A DNA stretch of 64,000 bases. Origin: an uncultured Clostridium sp. (lineage in GTDB: Bacteria > Bacillota > Clostridia > TANB77 > CAG-508). The position numbers and the translations under genes were made by a program. The notes beneath the pieces were generated by a model. It was given only the letters and a program-made list of their open reading frames with translations. It had not been told where the DNA came from and ran no database searches. Location of the stretch: positions 186,001 to 250,000 of the forward strand of contig CABVAF010000001.1 of NCBI GenBank assembly GCA_902496295.1, in the 5' to 3' direction. Positions 50,230-59,518 of this stretch are shown here, piece by piece (the stretch's first letter is position 1; each line of letters starts with the position of its first letter).

Positions 50230-51405
50230 TTATTTTTGTACTATATGATTTTTTAATCGCTTAAGAGCATTCTTAATCTTGCTAGATAATTTTCGTTTGC
50301 AAACTCTTTCAGTATATCTTTTTATATTGAAATTCCTTTTTTGGTATTTTTTGAAAAAAGTCTTTATATATTTATTTTTGTTTGCACTAGTCACCATACT
50401 TACATTATTTTTAATAGCTTCTTGCAAATTAATCTCTTTATATCTCATTTTATCACTTATTGAGTTAAACAATTCTATTCCTCTATTAGAATTAACTACA
50501 ACCAATGAAGTTCCTTTATTATCATCAAATTCTGGCAATATTTTCTCTATTCCCCACAAATCTGCCAATGTTATATCTGAATTTCTATTTATTTTTTTAA
50601 ATTTACAATCATAGCATGAATCTCTAAGAATTACATCCTTTAAAAAAAGTCTTAAATATGTATCTTTTAAATTATTATTTGTATAAATTGTATCATCATT
50701 GAAAGTCACTTTAATATAATAATTTTTCCATCCTTTTTCTTTATTTCTAAACTCTATTTTTTTAATTTTTTGATTATATTCTTTCTCTAGGAATTCTTTA
50801 TATAACTCCCAAACTTTAGGTGAAGGAACTCCGTGGCAGATTAGATCTTGTGTGTAGAGCTTTTTATAATCTTTATTTAAAAATGTATATAATCCTTCTA
50901 TTTGGCATGGTGTACCAGTAAAAAGAACCATCCTTCCACTATTTAATAATTCTTTCGTCTTTGCATACATTTTGTTTATATCACTTTGTACATATTTAGA
51001 AGTATATAGTTTATATAAGTCTTTTTCGTTTTCTACACATATATGTTTTACTTTATAATCATTATCAAATGCTGCTCCTATAACTGCCCCTTTTTGTTTT
51101 AAAATTTCTAAAGCCAATAGTGAAAATATTCCTCCTGAAGAACTATGTTTTCTTATGTTTTCGTCTAAGTTTATACATGCATATGCTTTTATTTCATTAT
51201 TATTACTACAACTATTGGTTATTGGACAAACTTTCCTACATAAACCACATTTAACACATTTATCTTCATCAATTATTGGATATTTAAAACCTTTTTCGTC
51301 ATCTTCCATTTTAATTGCTTTCTTAGGACAAATGTTAAAGCACGCTTGACATCCACAACATTTAGGTTTATTTTGTTCTATTTTAAAGTTTAATATTTTC
51401 TCCAT
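50230..51405 (-). CDS. Ferredoxin/FrhB-like protein of polysaccharide loci, copy 1
   Basis: 391 residues. N-terminal 2x[4Fe-4S] ferredoxin domain (CCGCQACFNICPKKAIKM and CVKCGLCRKVCPI), then a coenzyme F420 hydrogenase/dehydrogenase beta-subunit-like domain (HSSSGGIFSLLALEIL, LFTGTPCQIEGLYTFL, CHGVPSPKVW, SDITLADLWGIE). Proteins of this type sit beside polysaccharide pyruvyl transferases in many gut bacteria; their reaction is not established, and F420 use is unlikely in this host. Paralogous to the gene at 59515. Confidence 0.88.
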   Translation of the reverse strand: MEKILNFKIEQNKPKCCGCQACFNICPKKAIKMEDDEKGFKYPIIDEDKCVKCGLCRKVCPITNSCSNNNEIKAYACINLDENIRKHSSSGGIFSLLALEILKQKGAVIGAAFDNDYKVKHICVENEKDLYKLYTSKYVQSDINKMYAKTKELLNSGRMVLFTGTPCQIEGLYTFLNKDYKKLYTQDLICHGVPSPKVWELYKEFLEKEYNQKIKKIEFRNKEKGWKNYYIKVTFNDDTIYTNNNLKDTYLRLFLKDVILRDSCYDCKFKKINRNSDITLADLWGIEKILPEFDDNKGTSLVVVNSNRGIELFNSISDKMRYKEINLQEAIKNNVSMVTSANKNKYIKTFFKKYQKRNFNIKRYTERVCKRKLSSKIKNALKRLKNHIVQK

Positions 51406-51413
51406 ATTTTATG

Positions 51414-52601
51414 TTATATCCACCCTTCGTCTATTTTTTTTGCGTCATTTCTTTTTCTAAAAATCAACTTTTTAATAAACCTCTTTATTGGCATTATTAT
51501 GCTTTTGGCTAGTGCTACAAAATAAACTGAAATAGGTATTTTTATATTATTATTTTTGTATTCATTATATATTTCTTTAAAATAAAAGTTCTTTTGCTTT
51601 TGTATCAACATATCTGCTAAAAACTTATTCCTATTTTTATAAAAGTAATTTAAGCTAAATACTTTTTCATATTTACTAATTTTACCTATCGAATCTAGCT
51701 CTAATTGAGTTCTTTTACATTTTGGACAATATCCACAGTTCCTATCTTCATCTATACATACATTTAGCCAATCATATGTAACAGGATATTTTACTATTTC
51801 TTTTATTTTTTCTAGTCTCGAAACACCTACTCCATCAGAATAAAATTGTACATTTTCATTTGATAAACACTGCACATTTAAAATGTCATAATATGCTGTA
51901 CTTTCTGTACTTATTTTTGTATCATCAAAATCATCTCCAGCAGATGCATAATAATATTTTGAGAAAAGCTTTTGTATAGCTAGTACACATGCCAAACTTC
52001 TAAAAGTATGTGTTGCTATATGTGACATCATTAAAAACTCATTCATATTTGTATCTACGCATACAAACTTGCAATTATTATCCTCAGCAAATTTTCTCGC
52101 CTTTTCTTTTCTTACATTGTATAGATTCCTTGCTTCTTCGCCTCCAAATCTACCACTTGCTCCTGCATTAAAAAATGTCAAATGCGTTATATTAAACTCT
52201 TTTTCTTCCAAATTTGTATTTTTCAACATCGTATAGAATGAGTCTACTCCACAAGATACTCCTGTACCAACAGCATTTTCATGAACTAGAGTACTATTAT
52301 CTAATTTACTACTAATTTGTATCTTTTTCTTTCCAAACTTTTTGCATAGAAGTGGAATTAAACATTTATCTAGTTGATAATATAATTTTGAAGATATACA
52401 CCCTTCTACTACTATATTCAGCTCGTGCTTAATAGCATATGGCAATACTGCTATTAAAAAAGCATCTTCTTTTTCATTACATAAATATTTTTTATACTCT
52501 TCTTCTACTTCAAACCACATTTCATATGGCTTTTCTGCTAAAATTTCAGCACATAATCTATTATCTTTAATATATGATTGATTGATTGTTAACGTTTCCA
52601 A
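51414..52601 (-). CDS. PP-loop (QueC/ExsB-like) ATP pyrophosphatase of the EPS locus
   Basis: 395 residues. A PP-loop SCGVDSFYTML at 116-126 shows ATP pyrophosphatase chemistry (adenylation of a substrate). Cysteines C282, C289, C292 and C295 form a CX6CX2CX2C set like the zinc site of QueC. An N-terminal 100-residue extension is not QueC-like, and no other queuosine genes are near. It lies between the flippase and the Fe-S protein, one base after the flippase stop, so it should serve polysaccharide synthesis, for example amidation or amination of a sugar acid (inference). TTG start with AAGGAG 9 nt upstream. Confidence 0.75.
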   Translation of the reverse strand: METLTINQSYIKDNRLCAEILAEKPYEMWFEVEEEYKKYLCNEKEDAFLIAVLPYAIKHELNIVVEGCISSKLYYQLDKCLIPLLCKKFGKKKIQISSKLDNSTLVHENAVGTGVSCGVDSFYTMLKNTNLEEKEFNITHLTFFNAGASGRFGGEEARNLYNVRKEKARKFAEDNNCKFVCVDTNMNEFLMMSHIATHTFRSLACVLAIQKLFSKYYYASAGDDFDDTKISTESTAYYDILNVQCLSNENVQFYSDGVGVSRLEKIKEIVKYPVTYDWLNVCIDEDRNCGYCPKCKRTQLELDSIGKISKYEKVFSLNYFYKNRNKFLADMLIQKQKNFYFKEIYNEYKNNNIKIPISVYFVALAKSIIMPIKRFIKKLIFRKRNDAKKIDEGWI

Positions 52602-52602
52602 T

Positions 52603-54144
52603 TTATTTTTCTCCTTTTTTTAATAGCTTCTTTACAAAGATTTTTTTAACCTCTTTATATTCTTCTGTTTTGAAAACAAAAATTAAAAATATTATAGATG
52701 TAATTATTAGTATTAATATTCCTTTTACAATAAGTCCCCAAAAACCTTGAATATTAATATATTGTAAAAACAAATAACAAATGGCTAAATTGATTCCAAA
52801 TACAATAGCATAATATATATATCTAAAATAAAACTTTCTACATTTAGTTTTAAACCTAAGCTTATGCAATAAGTATGGATCAAAGAATGTAGTTATAAAT
52901 AACCTTGCTATAGCTGTTGCAAACAATACCCCAAATATTCCCCAAAATTGTACAAATATAATTGACAAAACAACATTAACAATTGCTGATATTATTGGTA
53001 CTAATCTGCCTTCTTTAAATATTCCCATTGTAGTTCTAAATGTATAATTGATAAATCTCATTCCATCAATATACATATTTACTCCTAATATTATTGCAAT
53101 CAATCCACTTAGAACATATTCTTCCCCCAGCCATATAGTAATAAAATCATTGATTAATAATATAATTACCGTCGATACCATTCCACAAATTACAAATGCT
53201 ATGAAAAGCATTTGATAAAAAACGCTTTCTTGTTTTTTTATATCTTCCCCAGCATTTAAATTTCCAACACTTGCTGTAAATGCATTAAAGAAGGAGGTTA
53301 AAAAACTATTAATTGCATTTGTTATAGTTGTATAATTAGATAACAATCCTACTTCTGAAACTCCTACAAAGGCAGAAATTATAATATTATCTGTTCCTGT
53401 AGACAAAGTGTTTCCCAATTTATATAAAATTAAAGACTTGACATCTTTAAATATATTTTTTTCTTCTTGTTTTGATATTTTTCTATATTCCTTATCTTTT
53501 ATAAAAGGATACATTTTGTTAGCCAGCATTGATGAGATAAAATTGTCTAAAAATGTAAAAGCTATTTGTACTAATAAATATAAAATATAATTTCTAGTAA
53601 ATAATAGAATAACTATTTGTATTATATTTTGTATTATTACTGACACTAGATTAATTATAGTTGTAATGTACTCTTTCTGATAACCTATTATTATAGATTT
53701 CTTATATGTAAAGAAATACGAAATTGTAGAATTAACCAAAAACAATATATATATATAATAAATATTTTCCTTTATATCTGGAACATCTTTCACTATATAT
53801 TTCAATGCAGGTATAATTACTATTCCTATCGCTAATATAACAATTCCTATAAATATATATGCTTTTCTATAAAAATTCAAATACGTTTTTATCTTTTCTT
53901 GGTCATTTTGAGCAATTGGCTTATATAGCTTATATATTATTGCACTTCCTATGCCTAATTCTGCAAATGATAGCATTGTTAATATATTAGTAAATAAGCC
54001 ATTAATACCCAAATATTCTGTACTTAATATCCTAATAAATACAGTTCTACATATAAATTGTAATACAAATATTAATATTTTTGATAACAATGCCAATGTT
54101 GAATTTATTGTAGTATTCCTTATTCTTGAAGTCTTCTCTCCCAT
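52603..54144 (-). CDS. Polysaccharide flippase (Wzx/MOP family)
   Basis: 513 residues with about 14 hydrophobic helices; family features RNTTINSTLALLSKILIFVLQFICRTVFIRIL, LGINGLFTNILTMLSFAELGIGSAI. It would flip undecaprenyl-linked repeat units across the membrane. Located centrally in the EPS locus, just upstream of the PP-loop gene. Confidence 0.93.
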   Translation of the reverse strand: MGEKTSRIRNTTINSTLALLSKILIFVLQFICRTVFIRILSTEYLGINGLFTNILTMLSFAELGIGSAIIYKLYKPIAQNDQEKIKTYLNFYRKAYIFIGIVILAIGIVIIPALKYIVKDVPDIKENIYYIYILFLVNSTISYFFTYKKSIIIGYQKEYITTIINLVSVIIQNIIQIVILLFTRNYILYLLVQIAFTFLDNFISSMLANKMYPFIKDKEYRKISKQEEKNIFKDVKSLILYKLGNTLSTGTDNIIISAFVGVSEVGLLSNYTTITNAINSFLTSFFNAFTASVGNLNAGEDIKKQESVFYQMLFIAFVICGMVSTVIILLINDFITIWLGEEYVLSGLIAIILGVNMYIDGMRFINYTFRTTMGIFKEGRLVPIISAIVNVVLSIIFVQFWGIFGVLFATAIARLFITTFFDPYLLHKLRFKTKCRKFYFRYIYYAIVFGINLAICYLFLQYINIQGFWGLIVKGILILIITSIIFLIFVFKTEEYKEVKKIFVKKLLKKGEK

Positions 54145-54178
54145 ATTATGTTCCTTTCTTTTACTGTTTATTAATACA

Positions 54179-55279
54179 TTAACTTTCTATATTTAAGGCT
54201 TTTATTAGAAAACCATTTGCTTTTTTTCTCTCTTTTTCTAATATATCATAAGTATTTGTATAGTCAAGTTTTAACTGTTCATTTCTTAATTTCCCACTAA
54301 ACCATCTATCTTTTAAGTCAAATTTATCTAACAAAGTTTCTAACCTTGAATTCATTTTTACATTTGAGTCCTCTCGATCAAATACAATAAATGGTCTTTT
54401 ATATAACATAGCAAAAACACAAGAATGGAATGAATCTGTACATATTAAGAAAGCATTTTTTTCTAAATATAAAAATTCACTAGGACCTACTGCATAAAAA
54501 GGGCTATTCATATCAAATATATTGATTATTTGGCAATTGTTTTCATTTGCAATCCTTTCTATCTCTGTAGCTCTTTCTTTTGATAACTCACCCAAGAAAT
54601 AGTTTAATACAAATTTGTTGGTATTTAACTCTTTAGGTTTTTGAGAAACTTTATTCCATTCCTCTGATGTCAACAACATCGTAGGATCTACTAACACTTC
54701 TACATCTTGTCTTCCTGTTAATTCTTTTATTATTTCCTTACCTCTTTCTTCTCTTACAGACAATTTTGGAATTTCCTTTAACCATTTACTGTAATCGTCC
54801 TTCATATTACTATTTATGCTAGATGTACCAAAACTTGGTGAAAATGCTATTCTTTTAGTAGCATCAGCAAATTGTAAAAAATTAACATGTGAATTTTCTT
54901 TATAATTTGAGTTCCATATTTGATCACTTCCACAAATAAAATAATCATAATCTTTATTAATATTCTCATTTATCTCTACATTTGAAATACTAAATTTTGA
55001 ATACTTAATATTTTTTTTATTAAATTTTTTAAATTTTTTTAATCTCTTTAAAAAGTTACAATTTTCTTTTCTTTTATAACCTACTATAACTTTTACGTAA
55101 GTCTTTATCTTTCTTTTTACTTCTCCTATTTTGTAACTTTTAATTTTTTGATTCTTATAATTATGAATTGTTTCCACTTCTACATTTTTATATTTCTTTA
55201 GACATTCTTGTACTGCATAATTTTGAAGTCTGTTTCCTAAATTTTCGCCTTCAGTTATTGTAATTATTCCTATTCTCAT
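54179..55279 (-). CDS. Polysaccharide pyruvyl transferase family protein, copy 1
   Basis: 366 residues, starting RIGIITITEGENLGNRLQNYAVQ, with FICGSDQIWNSNY, RIAFSPSFG, SVREERG, VDPTMLL and TDSFHSCVFAMLYKRPF: the GT-B-like CsaB/WcaK family that adds pyruvate ketals or related groups to sugars. Actual donor unproven. Paralogous to the gene at 58430, with which it shares about the same length. Confidence 0.9.
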   Translation of the reverse strand: MRIGIITITEGENLGNRLQNYAVQECLKKYKNVEVETIHNYKNQKIKSYKIGEVKRKIKTYVKVIVGYKRKENCNFLKRLKKFKKFNKKNIKYSKFSISNVEINENINKDYDYFICGSDQIWNSNYKENSHVNFLQFADATKRIAFSPSFGTSSINSNMKDDYSKWLKEIPKLSVREERGKEIIKELTGRQDVEVLVDPTMLLTSEEWNKVSQKPKELNTNKFVLNYFLGELSKERATEIERIANENNCQIINIFDMNSPFYAVGPSEFLYLEKNAFLICTDSFHSCVFAMLYKRPFIVFDREDSNVKMNSRLETLLDKFDLKDRWFSGKLRNEQLKLDYTNTYDILEKERKKANGFLIKALNIES

Positions 55280-55282
55280 TGT

Positions 55283-56425
55283 CTAAACCTCCAACAGTTT
55301 TTTTATATCATTATCCCATTCTTTATTAGCTCTTTTTAAATTCTCTATAAGTTTATTTTTTAAATTCTCGTCATTAATTAATAATTTTATCTTATTATAA
55401 AAATCGATTTTATCAAATTCACACAATAAGCCATTTTCACTATCTTTTATCTGCTCTCTAACACAATCTAAATTAGTAACAATAATTGGCTTTTCCAAAA
55501 TTCTAGCTTCAGCAATTGCTATTCCGTAGCCTTCATGTCTAGAAGGCTGAACATAAATATCACACTTTAAAAAATATGGATATGGATTTTCTTTCATACC
55601 TAAAAGAATAACATTATTGGATAATTCTCTTACTCTGATCTCTTTTGATATATTTTCGTATAAACTCCCTGTCCCAATTATATACCATTTAAATTCTATT
55701 GCAGCATCTTTTAATAGTTTAGCAACCTCTAACAACAAGTCATATCCCTTTTGATATTCTAACCTTCCAACTGTCAAAAGCTTAAAGCAATTTTCCTTCA
55801 TTTCCTCTATATTTTCTTTTGACAATTCAATAATTTTTTTACTATCTATAATATTTCTAAATAATTCTAATTTATCTCTATATTTGGGATATATTTCTCT
55901 AACTCTTCGTTCGCATGCTTCAGAAACACAAAATATCTTGTCATACTGATTAATATATGTTTCAACACTATTTAACCAATCAATTTTTTCATCATGTATA
56001 AAGATTATTTTTTTATTTGACTTTATTTTTTCTACTACATATCCAGTTCCAATATAACCATAGCCATGGAAATCTATTGCTATGTCATATACGTCTCCTT
56101 GTTGTTGTACATTTTGTAATATTGCTTCATACTTGTCTATATTCTTTTTTCTTAGTAGTTTACAAATAAGTTTAAACTTTAAAGTTTGATATGTAATATT
56201 TTTAATTGTTAGTTTATCAAGATAAAGATATTGTTTTTTATCCAATACTTCTATTATTTTTACTTGCTCTGGTATGTTTTTTAAATAAATACCTTCTTTT
56301 TTTAATAGTCCCAAAGTAATGGATACATCTTGATATTTTATTAGTTCATTTAAGAGGTTAAGCAAGGCAACTTCTGTTCCTCCAGACTCCATCTTTTTTG
56401 CCATTATAAAGATTTTTCTTTGCAT
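55283..56425 (-). CDS. Glycosyltransferase family 4
   Basis: 380 residues from ATG 56425, selected for GGGAG 8 nt upstream. GT-B fold; the donor-binding part shows LLTVGRLEYQKGYDLLLEVA, LLGMKENPYPYFLKCDIYVQPSRHEGYGIAIAEARILEKPIIVTN, including the E-x7-E motif. Acceptor and donor cannot be read. Four nt before the pyruvyl transferase start. Confidence 0.93.
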   Translation of the reverse strand: MQRKIFIMAKKMESGGTEVALLNLLNELIKYQDVSITLGLLKKEGIYLKNIPEQVKIIEVLDKKQYLYLDKLTIKNITYQTLKFKLICKLLRKKNIDKYEAILQNVQQQGDVYDIAIDFHGYGYIGTGYVVEKIKSNKKIIFIHDEKIDWLNSVETYINQYDKIFCVSEACERRVREIYPKYRDKLELFRNIIDSKKIIELSKENIEEMKENCFKLLTVGRLEYQKGYDLLLEVAKLLKDAAIEFKWYIIGTGSLYENISKEIRVRELSNNVILLGMKENPYPYFLKCDIYVQPSRHEGYGIAIAEARILEKPIIVTNLDCVREQIKDSENGLLCEFDKIDFYNKIKLLINDENLKNKLIENLKRANKEWDNDIKKLLEV

Positions 56426-56458
56426 ATTTCTAGCTCCCATTTTAGTTTTAATGTTTCT

Positions 56459-57421
56459 TTATTTTGTACTTTTCTGATTCATCAATATTACTATATCTGG
56501 AACATAATACCAAATAATACATTTTATTTTACTTTTTATATCTATATTTTTATTACATATTATATCTGTTTTATATTTCTTTTTAGCTTTCCTTAATTTT
56601 TTTATAATATCTAAATTATTTTTTTTATCTTTTTTTAAATAGTATAAGCTGTGACTAGCACTTCTTAAATAATGTATTTTTAATTCATTTTTTATATATT
56701 CGTCCTGTATCTTTTCAATAAGTATATCTAATGCTATTAACGTCGTTAACCTTGCTTTTGAAAATTTTGTATTTAATACACTAGACTCTCTCTGGATATA
56801 ATGATAAAATTTTTTATGATTATATATTACCTTATTTATTTTATTAAATATATCATAATTATAAACTAAATCTTCCAGTATTTTTAATCTTTCATCAAAT
56901 AATTTAATATTTTTTTCTTCATCATATAAGACTTCTTTTTTATAAACCTTATTCCACAAAAAACCTCTATATGAATTATCATTAAAAAGATTTTTTATTG
57001 CTTCTTCTCTATCAAATATTTTTTTCTCTAAAGTTTTTTCTTTTGTGGTATCTCCAGTATCATATCCACAAATTCCTATATCTGCGTTATTCTTTTCTAT
57101 ATCTTTTATCATTTCTTCATACATATTAGGTTCTATATAATCATCTGCATCAACAAATGTAATATATTCTCCTGTTGCAATCAATAATCCCTCATTTCTA
57201 GCATGACATACTCCTTTATTCTTAGTTGATATATACTTTACTCTTTGGTCATTTTTTTCAAGTTCTAAACATATTTCATTTGCATTGTCCGTGGAACCAT
57301 CATTAATAAGTATTACTTCTATATTTTTATATGTTTGGTTTAAAATTGATTCCACACATTTTTTCAAGTATTTTTCAACATTATATATTGGAACTATAAT
57401 ACTAATTTTCTTTTTTTCCAT
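56459..57421 (-). CDS. Glycosyltransferase family 2, copy A
   Basis: 320 residues. N-terminal GT-A domain: SIIVPIYNVEKYLKKCVESIL, INDGSTDNANEIC, KNKGVCHARNEGL and the metal-binding VDADDYI. The C-terminal third is helical and basic. Resembles the next GT2 (57454), consistent with duplication. Confidence 0.93.
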   Translation of the reverse strand: MEKKKISIIVPIYNVEKYLKKCVESILNQTYKNIEVILINDGSTDNANEICLELEKNDQRVKYISTKNKGVCHARNEGLLIATGEYITFVDADDYIEPNMYEEMIKDIEKNNADIGICGYDTGDTTKEKTLEKKIFDREEAIKNLFNDNSYRGFLWNKVYKKEVLYDEEKNIKLFDERLKILEDLVYNYDIFNKINKVIYNHKKFYHYIQRESSVLNTKFSKARLTTLIALDILIEKIQDEYIKNELKIHYLRSASHSLYYLKKDKKNNLDIIKKLRKAKKKYKTDIICNKNIDIKSKIKCIIWYYVPDIVILMNQKSTK

Positions 57422-57453
57422 TTATAACCTCATTTTTATCTTATATAGCAAAA

Positions 57454-58437
57454 TTATTCCTTTTTCTTAATATGATTTCTTACAATATCATATAATTTAA
57501 ATGTTATATCATATAATACTCTGAAATATCTTATTAAAAATAACTGAACTTTTCTACTCTTAGAGATTGTTTTATCTTTTTCTAAAATAAAATAATATTT
57601 CTTAATTTCTGCCCTGATTTCTGTTTTTAATTCTAACATGTCTTTATTTTTACTATTCAATATATTATCATATACACCTATTGAACAAAATATATAATTT
57701 CTTATCGCCGCTTCTCTTATTCCAGGATATTTTTCATTTACAAATTCAAGCAATTCTTTTGAAGCTTTCATTGCAGTTATATTTACTTTTTTACTATTAG
57801 TTATGCTACCTTTTCTTTGTCTATAATAATACATAGGAGTTGAGTCATAAACAATTCTAGAAGCTTTATCTACTAACTTGTATGTAGTATAAATGTCTTC
57901 ATTCACTTTACCTTTTGGATACCTTATATCTTTGAAAACTTCCTTTTTATATAATTTCGTATACGCTGACATTCCCATATATCCCATAGTACACATAAGT
58001 TCTATAGCTCTTTCACTATTCATTACCCTATAATAATTATTTGCATTTCCATATTTCTTTATTGAATTGATATAAACAAAATATCTATTACAACATGAAA
58101 TATCTGCATGTTCTTTTATCAGATTGTTATACAATAGTTTATACATATTTTCGTCAATCCAATCATCACTATCCACAAAACCAATATAATTCCCAGTCGC
58201 TATCTCTATTCCTGTATTTCTAGCATCTGATAATCCTCCATTTTTTTTATGTATTACTTTTATTCGATTATCCCTTTTGGCATATTCATCACATATATCA
58301 ACAGAATTATCTGTTGAGCCATCATCAACTAATATTATCTCTAAGTTTTTGTAAGTCTGATTTATTATCGAATCCAAACATTTTTTCAAATATGATTCTA
58401 CATTATAAACAGGTACTACTATACTAATTTTATCCAT
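57454..58437 (-). CDS. Glycosyltransferase family 2, copy B
   Basis: 327 residues: SIVVPVYNVESYLKKCLDSIINQTY, VDDGSTDNSVDIC, KNGGLSDARNTG and VDSDDWI, typical GT-A family 2. It overlaps the upstream pyruvyl transferase by 8 nt. Shares the opening block with copy A nearly residue for residue. Confidence 0.93.
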   Translation of the reverse strand: MDKISIVVPVYNVESYLKKCLDSIINQTYKNLEIILVDDGSTDNSVDICDEYAKRDNRIKVIHKKNGGLSDARNTGIEIATGNYIGFVDSDDWIDENMYKLLYNNLIKEHADISCCNRYFVYINSIKKYGNANNYYRVMNSERAIELMCTMGYMGMSAYTKLYKKEVFKDIRYPKGKVNEDIYTTYKLVDKASRIVYDSTPMYYYRQRKGSITNSKKVNITAMKASKELLEFVNEKYPGIREAAIRNYIFCSIGVYDNILNSKNKDMLELKTEIRAEIKKYYFILEKDKTISKSRKVQLFLIRYFRVLYDITFKLYDIVRNHIKKKE

Positions 58438-59518
58438 TTTTTTCTCCTAGACATCTTTCTAAAAAATCTATAGACTTGTTTTTAAGTTCTTTTATTATAT
58501 CATTTGTTCTTAAAAAATCTACTTTATTTGTTAATAAGTTATTGTTAACTACTAATCTGTCAGATAAATTAATTTCTGTTAATAAATCTATCATCCTTGA
58601 GTTTTCTGTACCACTTTTCTTAAACTGATGAACTGGTTTATTATATATAATAGAAAATGATAATCCATGAAATGAATTCGTTACCACCTCTTGTGCGTTT
58701 TTTACCAAGTTTACAAAGTCATAAGGTGTAGCATTATAGAAATACTTATCCACATCTAAAAATTTATCTTCAAAATTAGTATTAATTGAATATATCTTGC
58801 AATTCCTATCATTGGCTAATTTTCTGGCATACTCATATAAATCTTTTTGTTGCTTAAAACCATATGCCAATATATATTTATCACTTTCTAAGTTAAGTTT
58901 ACTTTTTTGAGCTATTTTATTCCAATCTTTAATATCTAATAAGTAAACTGGGTCTAATACCCTTTCCACATTTTTAATACCAATTTCTTCCAGAAGTCTT
59001 ATTGCTGTTTGCTCTCTTACAGAAATAAAGTCAAAATCTTTTAGATTTTCTCTAAATCTATCCTTTTGCTCCTCTGGTATTTCATCCATAGATATACTTG
59101 CTGCATAAGACATCTTTTCTCTATTTTTAGGGGTAAACCTTAAGAAAAATGCATCATCTTTTCCGTTTTCAATATTGCAATTCCAAATTTGGTCACTTCC
59201 TGTAATATATACATCAAAATCAGGTGTATTTTCTTTTAGTTCATCATATGTATAATATCTTTTTTCTGTTAAATAAACTTCCTCTCTTAAAAAGTTTCCG
59301 AATACTTGATTACTTTTTTTAAAATCATGATGCCTTAAAACAGGTCTTATTATTCTTTTCAATATGTTCTTATTATAACTTTTTCTAATATATTGTGGTG
59401 TATAATCTATTACTTCTGCTTCATATTTGCAATTTCTCAAGTATTTTTGTAAAGCATATGTTTGCAAAACTGCTCCATAATTGAAAGCTCTATGACATGT
59501 AATAACTCCTATTCTCAT
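58430..59518 (-). CDS. Polysaccharide pyruvyl transferase family protein, copy 2
   Basis: 362 residues: RIGVITCHRAFNYGAVLQTYALQ, VYITGSDQIWNCNI, SYAASISM, SVREQTAIRLLEEIG, LDPVYLL, and VTNSFHGLSFSIIYNKPVHQF. Family as for copy 1. Its start overlaps the stop of the Fe-S protein upstream (ATGA), so the two are coupled, supporting a joint function. Confidence 0.92.
   Translation of the reverse strand: MRIGVITCHRAFNYGAVLQTYALQKYLRNCKYEAEVIDYTPQYIRKSYNKNILKRIIRPVLRHHDFKKSNQVFGNFLREEVYLTEKRYYTYDELKENTPDFDVYITGSDQIWNCNIENGKDDAFFLRFTPKNREKMSYAASISMDEIPEEQKDRFRENLKDFDFISVREQTAIRLLEEIGIKNVERVLDPVYLLDIKDWNKIAQKSKLNLESDKYILAYGFKQQKDLYEYARKLANDRNCKIYSINTNFEDKFLDVDKYFYNATPYDFVNLVKNAQEVVTNSFHGLSFSIIYNKPVHQFKKSGTENSRMIDLLTEINLSDRLVVNNNLLTNKVDFLRTNDIIKELKNKSIDFLERCLGEKNG

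Noticed and set aside
51414..52601. Queuosine biosynthesis gene queC
   Set aside because: Extra N-terminal domain, no queD, queE or queF nearby, and tight embedding between flippase and Fe-S protein genes of the EPS locus.
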